Assembly: GCF_035492835.1 (NCBI RefSeq) | Contig: NZ_DATJIY010000049.1 | Location: 1-21,914 of the forward strand | Origin: Dinghuibacter sp035492835 | GTDB lineage: Bacteria; Bacteroidota; Bacteroidia; Chitinophagales; Chitinophagaceae | Direction of reading: 5' to 3' | Length of the DNA stretch: 21,914 nucleotides | In this document: positions 14,665 to 21,575 of the stretch, one piece after another | Layout of the letters: every line of letters starts with the position of its first letter | How positions within the stretch are numbered: position 1 is the stretch's first letter | The notes under the pieces: model-generated | Told to the model about the DNA's origin: nothing | The model's input: the letters and a program-made list of their open reading frames with translations, nothing else | Database searches by the model: none | Position numbers and translations under genes: made by a program

Positions 14665-15537
14665 ATGGTAAACCTCGAATGGTACAGGACCTTTAAGGCC
14701 GTCTATCAAACCGGCTCGCTCACGGCGGCGTCCAAAGCGTTGTTTATATCGCAACCAAATGTGAGTCAGCACCTTGCTTCATTGGAAGCCCACGTGGGGA
14801 AGACGCTGTTTGAACGGAAACCGAGGATTGTGCCTACCGACTATGGCAAGTTGATGTATACGCAGATCGTCGAGCCGTTGGGGCGGCTGGAGGACGTGGA
14901 GGCTCATTTCAACGCCATGTCCTTTAAGAAACAGACGCCCCTCATACGACTGGGCGTCGTTCAGGAATATTTTCACGCGGTGCTGTCTTCAAGGGTATCC
15001 ACTGTCGACGCAAATCTCGTGGTGTCGTTCGGTAGCACGCGGGAGCTGCTCGACAAATTGCACAAGGGGCTCCTCGATTTTGTCGTCTCCACCAAATTGC
15101 CTTATAAGAACCTCGTGTTTGAGCCCGTCCTGCAAGAACATTACGTCATCGCCGCCAGCTCCTCCGTTGATACCTCCGTCTTCGATCGCTGCGTCTCCGA
15201 GGAAGACTGGGCCGGCGTCGAAGCATGGCTGCTCTTCAAACCCTGGATGGCCTATACTACCGACCTGGCCATCATCCGCCGGTTCTGGATAAAGAACTTC
15301 AACAAACGACCGGTCATCAAACCGTACTGCGTGATACCCGATATGACGGTTATTTTGTCGGCGCTCAGGCACTATCCAGCCTTGACTGTCGCGGCGGATT
15401 ACCTGGTGGGGGACGAGCTGAAGGTTATTTGGAGCGGGAGGGACGCTACGGAAAGCATGTTGTATCTGGCTTATGACAAGACTACGGCGACGGCGGAGGG
15501 GGTGAGGGTGATGAAGGAGCTCTGTGGCACGAAGTAG
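14665..15537 (+). CDS. LysR-family transcriptional regulator
   Basis: This 290-residue regulator begins MVNLEWYRTFKAVYQTGSLTAASKALFISQPNVSQHLASLEAHVGKTLFER, a typical LysR winged helix-turn-helix (residues 4-62). The remainder is the periplasmic-binding-protein-like effector domain (LIRLGVVQEYFHAVL from about 93; FDFVVSTKLPYKNLVFEPVL-type segments). An ATG at 14590 is in frame but adds a non-family tail across the promoter, so ATG 14665 is used. The gene is divergent from the HSL-type esterase, the usual arrangement for a LysR regulator and its target. The effector is unknown. Confidence 0.92.
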   Translation: MVNLEWYRTFKAVYQTGSLTAASKALFISQPNVSQHLASLEAHVGKTLFERKPRIVPTDYGKLMYTQIVEPLGRLEDVEAHFNAMSFKKQTPLIRLGVVQEYFHAVLSSRVSTVDANLVVSFGSTRELLDKLHKGLLDFVVSTKLPYKNLVFEPVLQEHYVIAASSSVDTSVFDRCVSEEDWAGVEAWLLFKPWMAYTTDLAIIRRFWIKNFNKRPVIKPYCVIPDMTVILSALRHYPALTVAADYLVGDELKVIWSGRDATESMLYLAYDKTTATAEGVRVMKELCGTK

Positions 15538-15625
15538 GTGCCCCTAATCTCCTTACGCACCTGGTTCCGGGAAAAGAAATGATCCTGTATAAAGAAAAAG
15601 GGAACTTAAATTCGGCGATACGGTC

Positions 15626-16579
15626 CTATTTCAATAAACTCCCTGGCGTGACGCCAAATCGTTGTTTAAAGGCCCGCTGAAAGTGCTGCGGGTGGGCGTA
15701 TCCCAATTCGTAAGCGATGGCGGAGATGTTCTTCTCGCCTTCGAAGATGAGCCGTTTGGCGCGCTGGAGCCGTTCTTCCTGAACGAGCGCAAATACGCTC
15801 AGGCCAAAAACCTGCTTGAAATATCTTTTCAGCTTGAATTCGTTCAGGCATACCCGTTTGGATAGCTCCTCCAGCGAGAGCGGGTTACAGAGGTTCTGAA
15901 GGATGACATCCCTGCTATGATGGATTTTTTCAAGGTCGGCTTTCCCGATAGCCGGATGCTGCAACGGCGCTTCCAGCAAAAGGTGGCACTGATTGGCCAG
16001 CAATTCCATGACGCGGGACTCGAAATACAGGCGCCCGACGGGTAAGGGCAGGGTCCTCGCCCAGAAGCTATCGAAAAAATATTGTAACGTATGGCTCAGG
16101 CCCTTCGCCGGGGAATGCAGCACGAAAGGCTCTCCTTTCGCCAGTTTTTCGGCAAACGGGGCCATTTCCTCCAGGTAACCGCTAAACAGCTCCATCATCT
16201 TTTCCGGCGAAACATACACATAAAACATCCGATGCGTCCCCGTACCCATCAACTGGTTCGTTTCCATCGAGAACGGGTTGAAGAGGATATTGTGGTAGCC
16301 CTTTCGATAAGGATGCCGTTCCAGCAACCCTCCATGGCTTTGCCGACTTTCACCCTCCAGCATGAAATTCATTTCGACGCGGCTGGTGTCATTGTAATGC
16401 GTCCAGGGGGCCGTATCCGTATCCGTTACGACAGTGTCGTCCACGATACAGAACGCATCGGTCAGGGCGATCTTCATCCGACCGGTCCGGTCCTTCAACG
16501 GTGAATGGAACTCCCGCCATGATCCCTTGGGCATGGCCATGAGCTGCTCGATGGTAAACGCTGTGACAACTTCTTCCAT
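15626..16579 (-). CDS. AraC-family transcriptional regulator
   Basis: This 317-residue regulator has a C-terminal AraC/XylS DNA-binding domain with two helix-turn-helix units: NPLSLEELSKRVCLNEFKLKRYFKQVFGLSVFALVQEERLQRAKRLI and ISAIAYELGYAHPQHFQRAFKQRFGVTPGSLLK. The N-terminal ~220 residues are a sensing domain of the kind found in Bacteroidota AraC proteins linked to small-molecule response. The frame also contains an ATG at 16654 (25 residues longer); ATG 16579 is preferred because AAAGGGAA lies just upstream and it leaves 100 bases for the divergent promoters. It faces the reductase gene at 16680, which it probably controls. Confidence 0.88.
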   Translation of the reverse strand: MEEVVTAFTIEQLMAMPKGSWREFHSPLKDRTGRMKIALTDAFCIVDDTVVTDTDTAPWTHYNDTSRVEMNFMLEGESRQSHGGLLERHPYRKGYHNILFNPFSMETNQLMGTGTHRMFYVYVSPEKMMELFSGYLEEMAPFAEKLAKGEPFVLHSPAKGLSHTLQYFFDSFWARTLPLPVGRLYFESRVMELLANQCHLLLEAPLQHPAIGKADLEKIHHSRDVILQNLCNPLSLEELSKRVCLNEFKLKRYFKQVFGLSVFALVQEERLQRAKRLIFEGEKNISAIAYELGYAHPQHFQRAFKQRFGVTPGSLLK

Positions 16580-16679
16580 TTCCCTTTCTTGCGTAAATGG
16601 TACAAATGAATCCCTCTGGTATACCTTTCGACGGGCTAAATGGTTCAAATTCACCGAAATTTAAGCTAAAATCGATCAA

Positions 16680-17243
16680 ATGAGAAATCTAGTCTATGCC
16701 ATCAACCTTTCCGCCGATGGCTGTTGCGACCACACCATTCTCGGCCCCGAAGAAATGACGGACGAGATAGCGGAATACTATACGGACATTATGGAAGACG
16801 TAGACCTGACCATCTTCGGACGTAAAACCTACGAGCTGATGGTTCCCTATTGGCCCGATGTCGCAAAGGACCCGTCCGCGGATAAAACCGATAGGGAATT
16901 TGCGCAGAAATTTACCGCCATGGACAAAATTGTTTTTTCCCGCACCTTAAGCCATGCCGAAGCCAATACGAGGATAATCCGTGCCAATCCCGGCGACGAG
17001 CTCCTTCGGCTGAAAAAGGAAAAGGGCAAAAAGATATCGGTCGGTGGCGTCGACCTGGCCGGGCAATTGATAGCCCTTGGGCTGGTGGATGAATGTTATT
17101 TCGTCATTTTGCCGGTTATTGTGGGGGAAGGGAGGAGGTTGTTGGGAGGGGCGGGGATGCCGTCCAGACTAAATCTACAACTGGCCGGGTCGAAGACTTT
17201 TGCATCGGGGGCGGTGGGGCTTCATTATGTGAAGCGGGCGTAG
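16680..17243 (+). CDS. Dihydrofolate reductase-like / RibD C-terminal domain protein (second copy)
   Basis: This 187-residue cytoplasmic protein has the same DHFR-like RibD C-terminal fold as the gene at 4086: MRNLVYAINLSADGCCDH, LTIFGRKTYELMVPYWP, ISVGGVDLAGQLIALGLVDECYFVILPVIVGEGRRLL. The conserved GRKTYE and DE..ILPVIVGEGRRL blocks are intact. The two window copies are clearly diverged, so this is not a recent duplication. It is divergent from the AraC regulator and is the last gene with the GC-rich composition of the left part. A short hairpin repeat begins 23 bases after its stop codon. Confidence 0.9.
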   Translation: MRNLVYAINLSADGCCDHTILGPEEMTDEIAEYYTDIMEDVDLTIFGRKTYELMVPYWPDVAKDPSADKTDREFAQKFTAMDKIVFSRTLSHAEANTRIIRANPGDELLRLKKEKGKKISVGGVDLAGQLIALGLVDECYFVILPVIVGEGRRLLGGAGMPSRLNLQLAGSKTFASGAVGLHYVKRA

Positions 17244-17265
17244 CGAGCACTTTGTAAGGACCTTT

Positions 17266-17300
17266 GGAGTACCTGCGGCGCTGCGCGCCCGCGGTGACCC
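17266..17300 (+). repeat. Dispersed hairpin repeat, diverged partial copy 1
   Basis: Starts 23 bases after the reductase stop. It matches the 5' half of the repeats at 18798 and 19812 (GGAnTACCT...GCGCTGCGCGC...CGGTGAnCC) and folds into a similar hairpin although several bases differ. It lacks the second half with GCATGCAGATG. Confidence 0.55.
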
Positions 17301-17341
17301 ATTTTGGTGAAAATTTGTGATGTAGTAACTAGTCAAGATGA

Positions 17342-17869
17342 TTAAAAGGAGAAGGCTAACTTCTCCTTTACATGCTTCCTTTCATTTTCTATTATTCCTT
17401 TATTGTGCTTTAATTCATAAGCGCGATCTTTTTCCAATAACCTAAACCACATGACGGCTGGGAAGTTCTTATTAGAGTGAATGTCTAATCTGAAAATAAG
17501 CTTCTCTGTAGGCTGTCGATGTTTGTTGATGATTTGGCTCAATTCAGTGGGCTTCACGTCAATCTCAACAGCAAATTCGTTGTTCTTTTTCTCCAGGCGG
17601 TTGATATACTCTTTCAAAAAATAGCCAAAGTAATAGTCTTTATTGAAAGTGTCGGAATTTAAATAATCCTCGATTAAGAATTTCAATTGTAGCAGTTGAG
17701 ATATTAATTTGCTTTTCTCCGTCTGCTTTTCGGAAATTTTCTTTCTGTGTTTGCGAAACTCCGCGAGCATGGCCTCTCGCTCTTTGGGATCTTTGGGGCC
17801 AGGAAAAACCAGAGATTCTGCCATCTCTTCAGGCGTGTATTGCCTTTCAATTTCTTTGAGTGTCTTCAT
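17342..17869 (-). CDS. HTH protein, probable antitoxin partner of GNAT protein
   Basis: This 175-residue protein has an acidic/basic N-terminal region (residues 1-75, MKTLKEIERQYTPEEMAESLVFPGPKDPKE, then a helical stretch) and a C-terminal XRE-like helix-turn-helix at about 83-150 (FGYFLKEYINRLEKKNNEFA, then VEIDVKPTELSQIINKHRQP, then TEKLIFRLDIHSNKNFPAVM). This layout is common in Bacteroidota genes that follow a small GNAT gene. It starts 11 bases after the GNAT stop, so the two are co-transcribed, and the pair fits a toxin-antitoxin module with this protein as autorepressing antitoxin; that role is inference. The last eight or so codons lie within a perfect stem-loop. Confidence 0.75.
   Translation of the reverse strand: MKTLKEIERQYTPEEMAESLVFPGPKDPKEREAMLAEFRKHRKKISEKQTEKSKLISQLLQLKFLIEDYLNSDTFNKDYYFGYFLKEYINRLEKKNNEFAVEIDVKPTELSQIINKHRQPTEKLIFRLDIHSNKNFPAVMWFRLLEKDRAYELKHNKGIIENERKHVKEKLAFSF
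17345..17369 (-). terminator. Stem-loop with 10-bp perfect stem at the 3' end of the HTH gene
   Basis: On the minus strand AAAGGAGAAG, five bases, CTTCTCCTTT form a perfect hairpin. The 3' arm carries the last sense codons and ends at the TAA stop, followed by a short T-rich stretch (TTTTAATC). It is probably the transcription terminator of the GNAT-HTH operon, embedded in coding sequence; the T tract is short, so this is a moderate call. Confidence 0.5.
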
Positions 17870-17880
17870 GTCAAATGATT

Positions 17881-18276
17881 TTACTGATGCGAGTCTAAAT
17901 ATTTTCTTATCAACCGGCGAGACCCATCTTCATACAGGATCATAAAGCCTTCAGGCCGTTTTTCGGTTTTCCAGGGCACATAATGAAAGCCATATTTTTC
18001 CTGGTAATGGTTTATCAAATAGGTTTTGGGGATCAGAAAAATACATCCGTCATGTCCTCGTTTAAACGATTCCCTACAGGCAAAGGCTATCAGGCAGCCT
18101 GCTATACGGTCCAATTTCTTGGCAGGTCCCATGTTCTCTATGGAGACCTCCAACAAGTCGACCTCAATGGCGTTTGTCTCCTCGTCGCTATGCTCTATTA
18201 CACACATAAGTCCTAGAATCTCCTTATCCGTCACAAGTCGTATCTTGTAAACTTCTTTAATGTAAACTATTAACAA
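17881..18276 (-). CDS. GNAT-fold N-acetyltransferase, probable toxin of a TA pair
   Basis: This 131-residue protein shows a compact GNAT fold: YKIRLVTDKEILGLMCVIEHS as beta1-alpha1, VDLLEVSIENMGPAKKLDRIAGCLIAFACRESFKRGHDGCIFLIP covering the central strand, the acetyl-CoA loop region and helix, and YLINHYQEKYGFHYVPW for the C-terminal strands. GNAT toxins such as TacT and AtaT acetylate charged tRNAs; those are paired with RHH antitoxins, whereas here the partner is an XRE-like protein. The start is uncertain: the frame opens only after a TGA at plus 18283-18285, and TTG 18276 is the first candidate, with GTG (residue 15) and ATG (residue 24) downstream. The target is unknown. Confidence 0.68.
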   Translation of the reverse strand: MLIVYIKEVYKIRLVTDKEILGLMCVIEHSDEETNAIEVDLLEVSIENMGPAKKLDRIAGCLIAFACRESFKRGHDGCIFLIPKTYLINHYQEKYGFHYVPWKTEKRPEGFMILYEDGSRRLIRKYLDSHQ

Positions 18277-18392
18277 ATATGTTCACTTTTTAATATTAGA
18301 AAAGTATGCGCAGATTGTTTCTGAAAATGCAAAACACGCAGCTATAGCTATGGGCTTCTTTAGCTTTAGGCCATTGTCCAAACTCTGTCGCG

Positions 18393-18417
18393 CGCAGATG
18401 AGCCCCTCCGGGGCTTT
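18393..18417 (+). repeat. Partial dispersed repeat with hairpin, copy 2
   Basis: CGCAGATG followed by AGCCCC (18401-18406), TCC, GGGGCT (18410-18415) and TT is a short hairpin that corresponds to the GCAGATG-plus-GC-hairpin end of the repeat at 19812. It lies between the GNAT gene and the gene at 18506, in 229 bases that otherwise show no gene. It could terminate transcription in either direction weakly. Confidence 0.45.
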
Positions 18418-18505
18418 AGTCGAGTCGGCACAACACATTTTAAGCCATTTGTCCTGGATTTACGACAAATTGTGATAGTTTACTAAACGGATCTAAATTT
18501 CAATT

Positions 18506-18796
18506 ATGATTAACGGCCCAAAACTCTTGCCTAATCAATTTGCAGCCTTGATGGCTGACGGCGCAACAGGCCACGTACTGTCAACCGACGGGGAAGTTAA
18601 TCGGAGTGATGTAAAAGACGTATATCTGATATTCGAGGATATTGAAAAAGCTAGACGGTTTGTAGAAGACCTGAATAAGCGAGACGATACGATTGAAGTA
18701 GTTATCTATGATTCTCGATATGAATTAGTAGAGTGCCACGACGCCCCTAAATGGAAGGCTGCATCAAACTCGGAGGGCAAAAACAAATCATTTTAG
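18506..18796 (+). CDS. Small protein of unknown function
   Basis: This 96-residue protein is cytoplasmic (no signal or membrane helix) and has a plausible alternating alpha/beta pattern: DVKDVYLIFEDIEKARRFVEDLNKRDDTIEVVIYDSRYELVECH. No family is recognised. The length and its place in an A+T-rich island beside toxin-antitoxin-like and kinase-like genes would fit an immunity or accessory protein, but nothing in the sequence shows this. A dispersed hairpin repeat begins one base after its stop codon. Confidence 0.6.
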   Translation: MINGPKLLPNQFAALMADGATGHVLSTDGEVNRSDVKDVYLIFEDIEKARRFVEDLNKRDDTIEVVIYDSRYELVECHDAPKWKAASNSEGKNKSF

Positions 18797-18797
18797 A

Positions 18798-18905
18798 GCG
18801 GGTTTTGAAATATAGTCGGGACGACTGGATTACCTCCGCGCTGCGCGCTCCGGTGATCCGCGGGTGGGGGTGGCCTAAAGCCTGCAGCATGCAGATGAGC
18901 CCCCT
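18798..18905 (+). repeat. Dispersed hairpin repeat, copy 3 (about 107 bp)
   Basis: Nearly identical to 19812-19918, with five differences (three substitutions and two one-base indels). It starts GCGGGTTTTGAA one base after a stop codon, contains a small hairpin AGTCG...CGACT, a larger stem GGATTACC...GGTGATCC and ends with GCATGCAGATG. The left arm of the terminator present at 19796 is missing here, and the final GC hairpin is truncated after GAGCCCCC. Confidence 0.85.
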
Positions 18906-18976
18906 CGATGACCTCATGAAAATCAATATACTAGCAGTTTCATAAAAGCGTCACTATCAACATTTTAAAACATCAA

Positions 18977-18994
18977 CAAAGTTTGTTAACTTTG
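18977..18994 (+). promoter_or_regulatory. Putative promoter -7 box in a palindromic operator, upstream of the kinase-like gene
   Basis: TAACTTTG (18987-18994) fits the Bacteroidota -7 box. It lies in a perfect inverted repeat CAAAGTT (18977-18983) / AACTTTG (18988-18994). No good -33 TTG at the proper spacing is seen. Transcription would begin near 19001, leaving a leader of about 30 bases before the kinase-like coding sequence. Confidence 0.5.
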
Positions 18995-19029
18995 CATTGT
19001 CATATTTGCCATTATATATTTTGTAAAAG

Positions 19030-19671
19030 ATTCCCCATGAAATCCGCGAAAGACTTCAGAATATCGTTGACGGAACTCGCCTCGAGGGGTCGGCAGATCG
19101 TTGCACAACGCTCAGAAATCTCCTTGTCGAAAGCTTTGAAACAGGTTCAACTGTTAAAAGCGAATTCGAAAGTCGGGCAATTATCAAAGAAAGGCAGGTC
19201 AATTTCATAAAAGCATGGGCTGAAGCATCAGGATCGTTGCTTGATAGCCTGCCCATGGGAAGCGAGTATCTTACCAAAGGAGGGGAGTCTAAAGTGTATT
19301 TGGCTGCTGACGGCTTGAATGTCATTAAGGTAAATGATGCCGTCTATTATGCTACATGGGATGAGTATCTAAATAGTCTACTGCTCCACAATCTGTTATT
19401 TCCCAATACATTGTATTTATTGATTGGTTTTATAGAAATTGACAACATCTTGTATGCCGTATTACAGCAGCCTTTTATTGAAGGTGGTCAAGCAGGAATG
19501 GACGATATAAAGGAATTTTTAAGCTACAATGGCTTTAAAAATACCAAGCGACAGGATTATTATAACGGTGACTTTGGCTTGGTGTTGGAAGATATGCACG
19601 ATGAAAATGTGATCGCCAAGAATGATTTGTTGTTTTTTATCGACACGGTGTTTTACGTAATGAAAAAATAG
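19030..19671 (+). CDS. Small kinase-fold protein (polyvalent-kinase-like) with no canonical start codon
   Basis: The frame opens after TAA at 19024-19026 and reads K-I-P-H-E-I-R-E-R-L-Q-N-I-V... without a stop to 19671, about 214 codons. The only standard start in the first 70 codons is the TTG at 19237, yet the sequence before it (CTTLRNLLVESFETGSTVKSEFESRAIIKERQ) looks like real protein and matches what I recall of the polyvalent-protein-kinase-like family. ATT at 19030 is used here as a nominal start. Kinase landmarks: KGGESKVYLAADGLNVIKVND (Gly-rich loop and Lys), LVLEDMHDENVI (catalytic-loop-like D-x-H-x-x-N) and FFIDTVFY (metal-binding Asp). A lost ATG is likely (AAG at 19027), so it may be a pseudogene. 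Confidence 0.6.
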   Translation: MPHEIRERLQNIVDGTRLEGSADRCTTLRNLLVESFETGSTVKSEFESRAIIKERQVNFIKAWAEASGSLLDSLPMGSEYLTKGGESKVYLAADGLNVIKVNDAVYYATWDEYLNSLLLHNLLFPNTLYLLIGFIEIDNILYAVLQQPFIEGGQAGMDDIKEFLSYNGFKNTKRQDYYNGDFGLVLEDMHDENVIAKNDLLFFIDTVFYVMKK

Positions 19672-19795
19672 TCAGTCTGACTTCCGTCAGGAATGGATAA
19701 TGCAGTGTTGCTCTATAAATATCTTGACAGTATTCGAATCCTGAAAATATTGCAGATCATTTAGCAACGAAAGCACGGTAAGGTTGTGAAAATAT

Positions 19796-19820
19796 AAAAC
19801 CCGCCGTAGTGGCGGGTTTT
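19796..19820 (+). terminator. Intrinsic terminator after the kinase-like gene
   Basis: AAAACCCGCC (19796-19805), five bases GTAGT, GGCGGGTTTT (19811-19820) make a perfect 10-bp stem; the 3' arm ends in a run of four T. It lies 125 bases after the kinase-like stop codon. The right arm is shared with the start of the dispersed repeat at 19812. Confidence 0.85.
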
Positions 19821-19918
19821 GAATTATAGTCGGAACGACTGGATTACCTCCGCGCTGCGCGCTCCGGTGATCCGCGGGTGGGGTGGCCTAAAAGCCTGCA
19901 GCATGCAGATGCGCCCCC
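19812..19918 (+). repeat. Dispersed hairpin repeat, copy 4 (about 107 bp)
   Basis: Nearly identical to 18798-18905. It carries the small hairpin AGTCG...CGACT, the GGATTACC...GGTGATCC stem with CGCG/CGCG inside, and the GCATGCAGATG end, here followed by a complete GC hairpin. It is joined on its left to an intrinsic terminator. No coding potential is inferred; a 97-codon open frame across it is judged spurious. Confidence 0.85.
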
Positions 19919-19933
19919 GGAGGGGGCGTTTTT
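19912..19933 (+). terminator. GC-rich hairpin with five T
   Basis: CGCCCCC, GGA, GGGGGCG followed by TTTTT is a strong intrinsic terminator for rightward transcription, second to the one at 19796. Confidence 0.75.
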
Positions 19934-19983
19934 ATGCCCATGCGGCCTCGTCGGAGCAAGCTCCGCCGTTGCCGCCCGGGCAT

Positions 19984-20012
19984 AAAAAAACCAGCCACAT
20001 TCGTGGCTGGTT
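19984..20012 (-). terminator. Intrinsic terminator of the HEPN gene
   Basis: On the minus strand AACCAGCCAC, four bases GAAT, GTGGCTGGTT form a perfect 10-bp stem followed by five more T. It lies about 110 bases beyond the stop of the HEPN-motif gene and should end the XRE-HEPN transcript. Confidence 0.85.
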
Positions 20013-20119
20013 CATCTGCATGCTGCAGGCTTTTTGTCGACTTGGCTGTACTTACTTCGAACCTTTTTTTTGCAAATATAAAAAATATAGCAACCATAAA
20101 TTATTGATTTAAAATACCA

Positions 20120-21526
20120 TTAATTGGGAGATGGCGGATTAAGTGGGATTGGTTCAACGGCGGCAACAGCGGCTAACTCATGTATCTCAGTATTTTCTTT
20201 AGTTTCTATTTCGACCTCTGCTTCCTTGCCATACTCACTTTTTGTTACTTTGCTCGATTCTATTTGTTCCATCAATCGGTCAAACATACTCGTAGGGGTT
20301 TCGATGGCTTTAAACTCTTCACCAAAAATCTCACGATAGGCGTTTTGAAATAGGTCAGTTTCCCTGAATTGGGTAAATAAAGGCCATGCCTTATAATCTG
20401 ATTTCTTTATTTCACCCTCCGCCCCGATCTTCTTCATAATTTTTACCGATTCTTCGTAGTTTTCTAATAGTACTTCTTTAGCAAGCCTAAATTTGTCATT
20501 AAAGGCACTCCAATCCATGCTCTCTAGATAGTGATTACATCCGCCTTTGATATTGCCGAATTTCATTGCAATAGCCTTATTTACAACGAAAATTGTCTTG
20601 CTTTCGGCATTATGGTGTCTAGGAATAATTCTTGTTGCAAAATCTAACAAAATATCGGCTAAATCATATTCTTCATTTCTCAGCAAATCGAAGCAAACTG
20701 TATTGAGACCTTGATCAGCATTTTCTAAATCGTCGGACAATAGCTTCCTCCAAATAACCTGAGTTAGTTTTACACTGATTTCAAACAAGCAGCGAAATGA
20801 TTTTTCGAAGTATTCAGCTGTTACTGATAGCTTGTCATTTAAAGCGATTTCCTTTTCAAATACGACCTTATTATTTCTGCAGATAGTTAAATATTGACTC
20901 GATACATGCCCATCGCAGTGTACAAATAAATTTCGCCTTTCAGTTATTTCAATAAAAGTCGCCCAAATAGGTAAATCTTTCCTTAGTGGGATGCCCAGTT
21001 TAGACTCCAACCATTCAAAATGTGAGGTGTGGCTTTCCCGAATTATAGCTTCTACTTCCTTTTCAACAATAAATTCCTTTGCCTCTTCAATTGAATTTAT
21101 TTGTAACAACTTGGAGAAGGTAAGGTTTTTTTCTGATGAGTTCAGTATTTCAGGGCGAATACTAAAGATTGTTCTTATTAGATTTCCCAAGAAGGAATCA
21201 AATTGACTTATCATTGAAACAAACAAACTTACCGGAATTATATCTCTCGCTGTAGACGCTGTAGTTGCATTTTTTTCTAGTGATCGGAAAATGTGTATGT
21301 CTTCGTTTTCTAACTTTACCTTCTCACCTTCTACTCCCTTCGATTTCAAGAATTTCAATAAATCTTTGCTTGCGCGAGTGCTGTTTACGGAAATTAGAAG
21401 CATAACCAGCGGCAGGGTATCTCGAATGCCTTCGATTTGCCTCAGAAACTTTTTGCACACATTGTCAAAGGATATTAAATTCTCCGATTCTTTTTCATTC
21501 GAATTCACCGCGTCCTTTTCATTCAT
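20120..21526 (-). CDS. HEPN-motif protein, putative RNase of a defence or TA system
   Basis: This 468-residue protein is almost wholly alpha-helical and cytoplasmic. Its best landmark is RRNLFVHCDGH with Arg198, Asn199 and His203, the RNxxxH (Rx4H) signature of HEPN-type RNases, preceded by a long helix (FEWLESKLGIPLRKDLPIWATFIEITE) as expected for a HEPN four-helix bundle. Residues 95-125 (DIIPVSLFVSMISQFDSFLGNLIRTIF) are a helix typical of proteins annotated as HEPN/MAE-like. The C-terminal ~60 residues are low-complexity, acidic then Pro-rich. It lies 49 bases after a small XRE gene on the same strand. HEPN proteins are common in abortive infection and toxin-antitoxin systems; that role here is inference. 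Confidence 0.78.
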   Translation of the reverse strand: MNEKDAVNSNEKESENLISFDNVCKKFLRQIEGIRDTLPLVMLLISVNSTRASKDLLKFLKSKGVEGEKVKLENEDIHIFRSLEKNATTASTARDIIPVSLFVSMISQFDSFLGNLIRTIFSIRPEILNSSEKNLTFSKLLQINSIEEAKEFIVEKEVEAIIRESHTSHFEWLESKLGIPLRKDLPIWATFIEITERRNLFVHCDGHVSSQYLTICRNNKVVFEKEIALNDKLSVTAEYFEKSFRCLFEISVKLTQVIWRKLLSDDLENADQGLNTVCFDLLRNEEYDLADILLDFATRIIPRHHNAESKTIFVVNKAIAMKFGNIKGGCNHYLESMDWSAFNDKFRLAKEVLLENYEESVKIMKKIGAEGEIKKSDYKAWPLFTQFRETDLFQNAYREIFGEEFKAIETPTSMFDRLMEQIESSKVTKSEYGKEAEVEIETKENTEIHELAAVAAVEPIPLNPPSPN

Positions 21527-21575
21527 ATGGTATTGCTTTTATTAGTAAAAAATTTCAATAATTATAAAATATATT

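Larger units (their letters stand above)
19890..20034. repeat. 22-bp inverted repeat enclosing three hairpins
   Basis: A perfect 22-bp inverted repeat (19890-19911 and 20013-20034, starting AAAAGCCTGCAGC on the left) encloses 101 bases with three further stems: CGCCCCC/GGGGGCG (19912-19918/19922-19928), TTTTTATGCCC/GGGCATAAAAA (19929-19939/19978-19988) and AACCAGCCAC/GTGGCTGGTT (19989-19998/20003-20012). The stems are contiguous, so either strand could fold into a four-way junction. It fills the 448 bases between the kinase-like and HEPN genes together with the repeat at 19812; no gene is seen there. Confidence 0.8.

Noticed and set aside
18983..19210. 75-codon plus-strand open frame overlapping the 5' part of the kinase-like gene
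   Set aside because: The other frame of the same stretch reads a protein-like sequence that continues into the kinase motifs; this frame begins inside the promoter palindrome and has no domain. A short peptide from ATG 19037 cannot be fully excluded.
19819..20112. 97-codon open frame through the repeat cluster
   Set aside because: It runs through terminators and inverted repeats that fill the region; Arg/Pro-rich composition without a domain.
17250..20120. CRISPR array from the recurring hairpin repeats
   Set aside because: There are only a few copies, irregularly spaced, with no uniform spacers and no cas genes.
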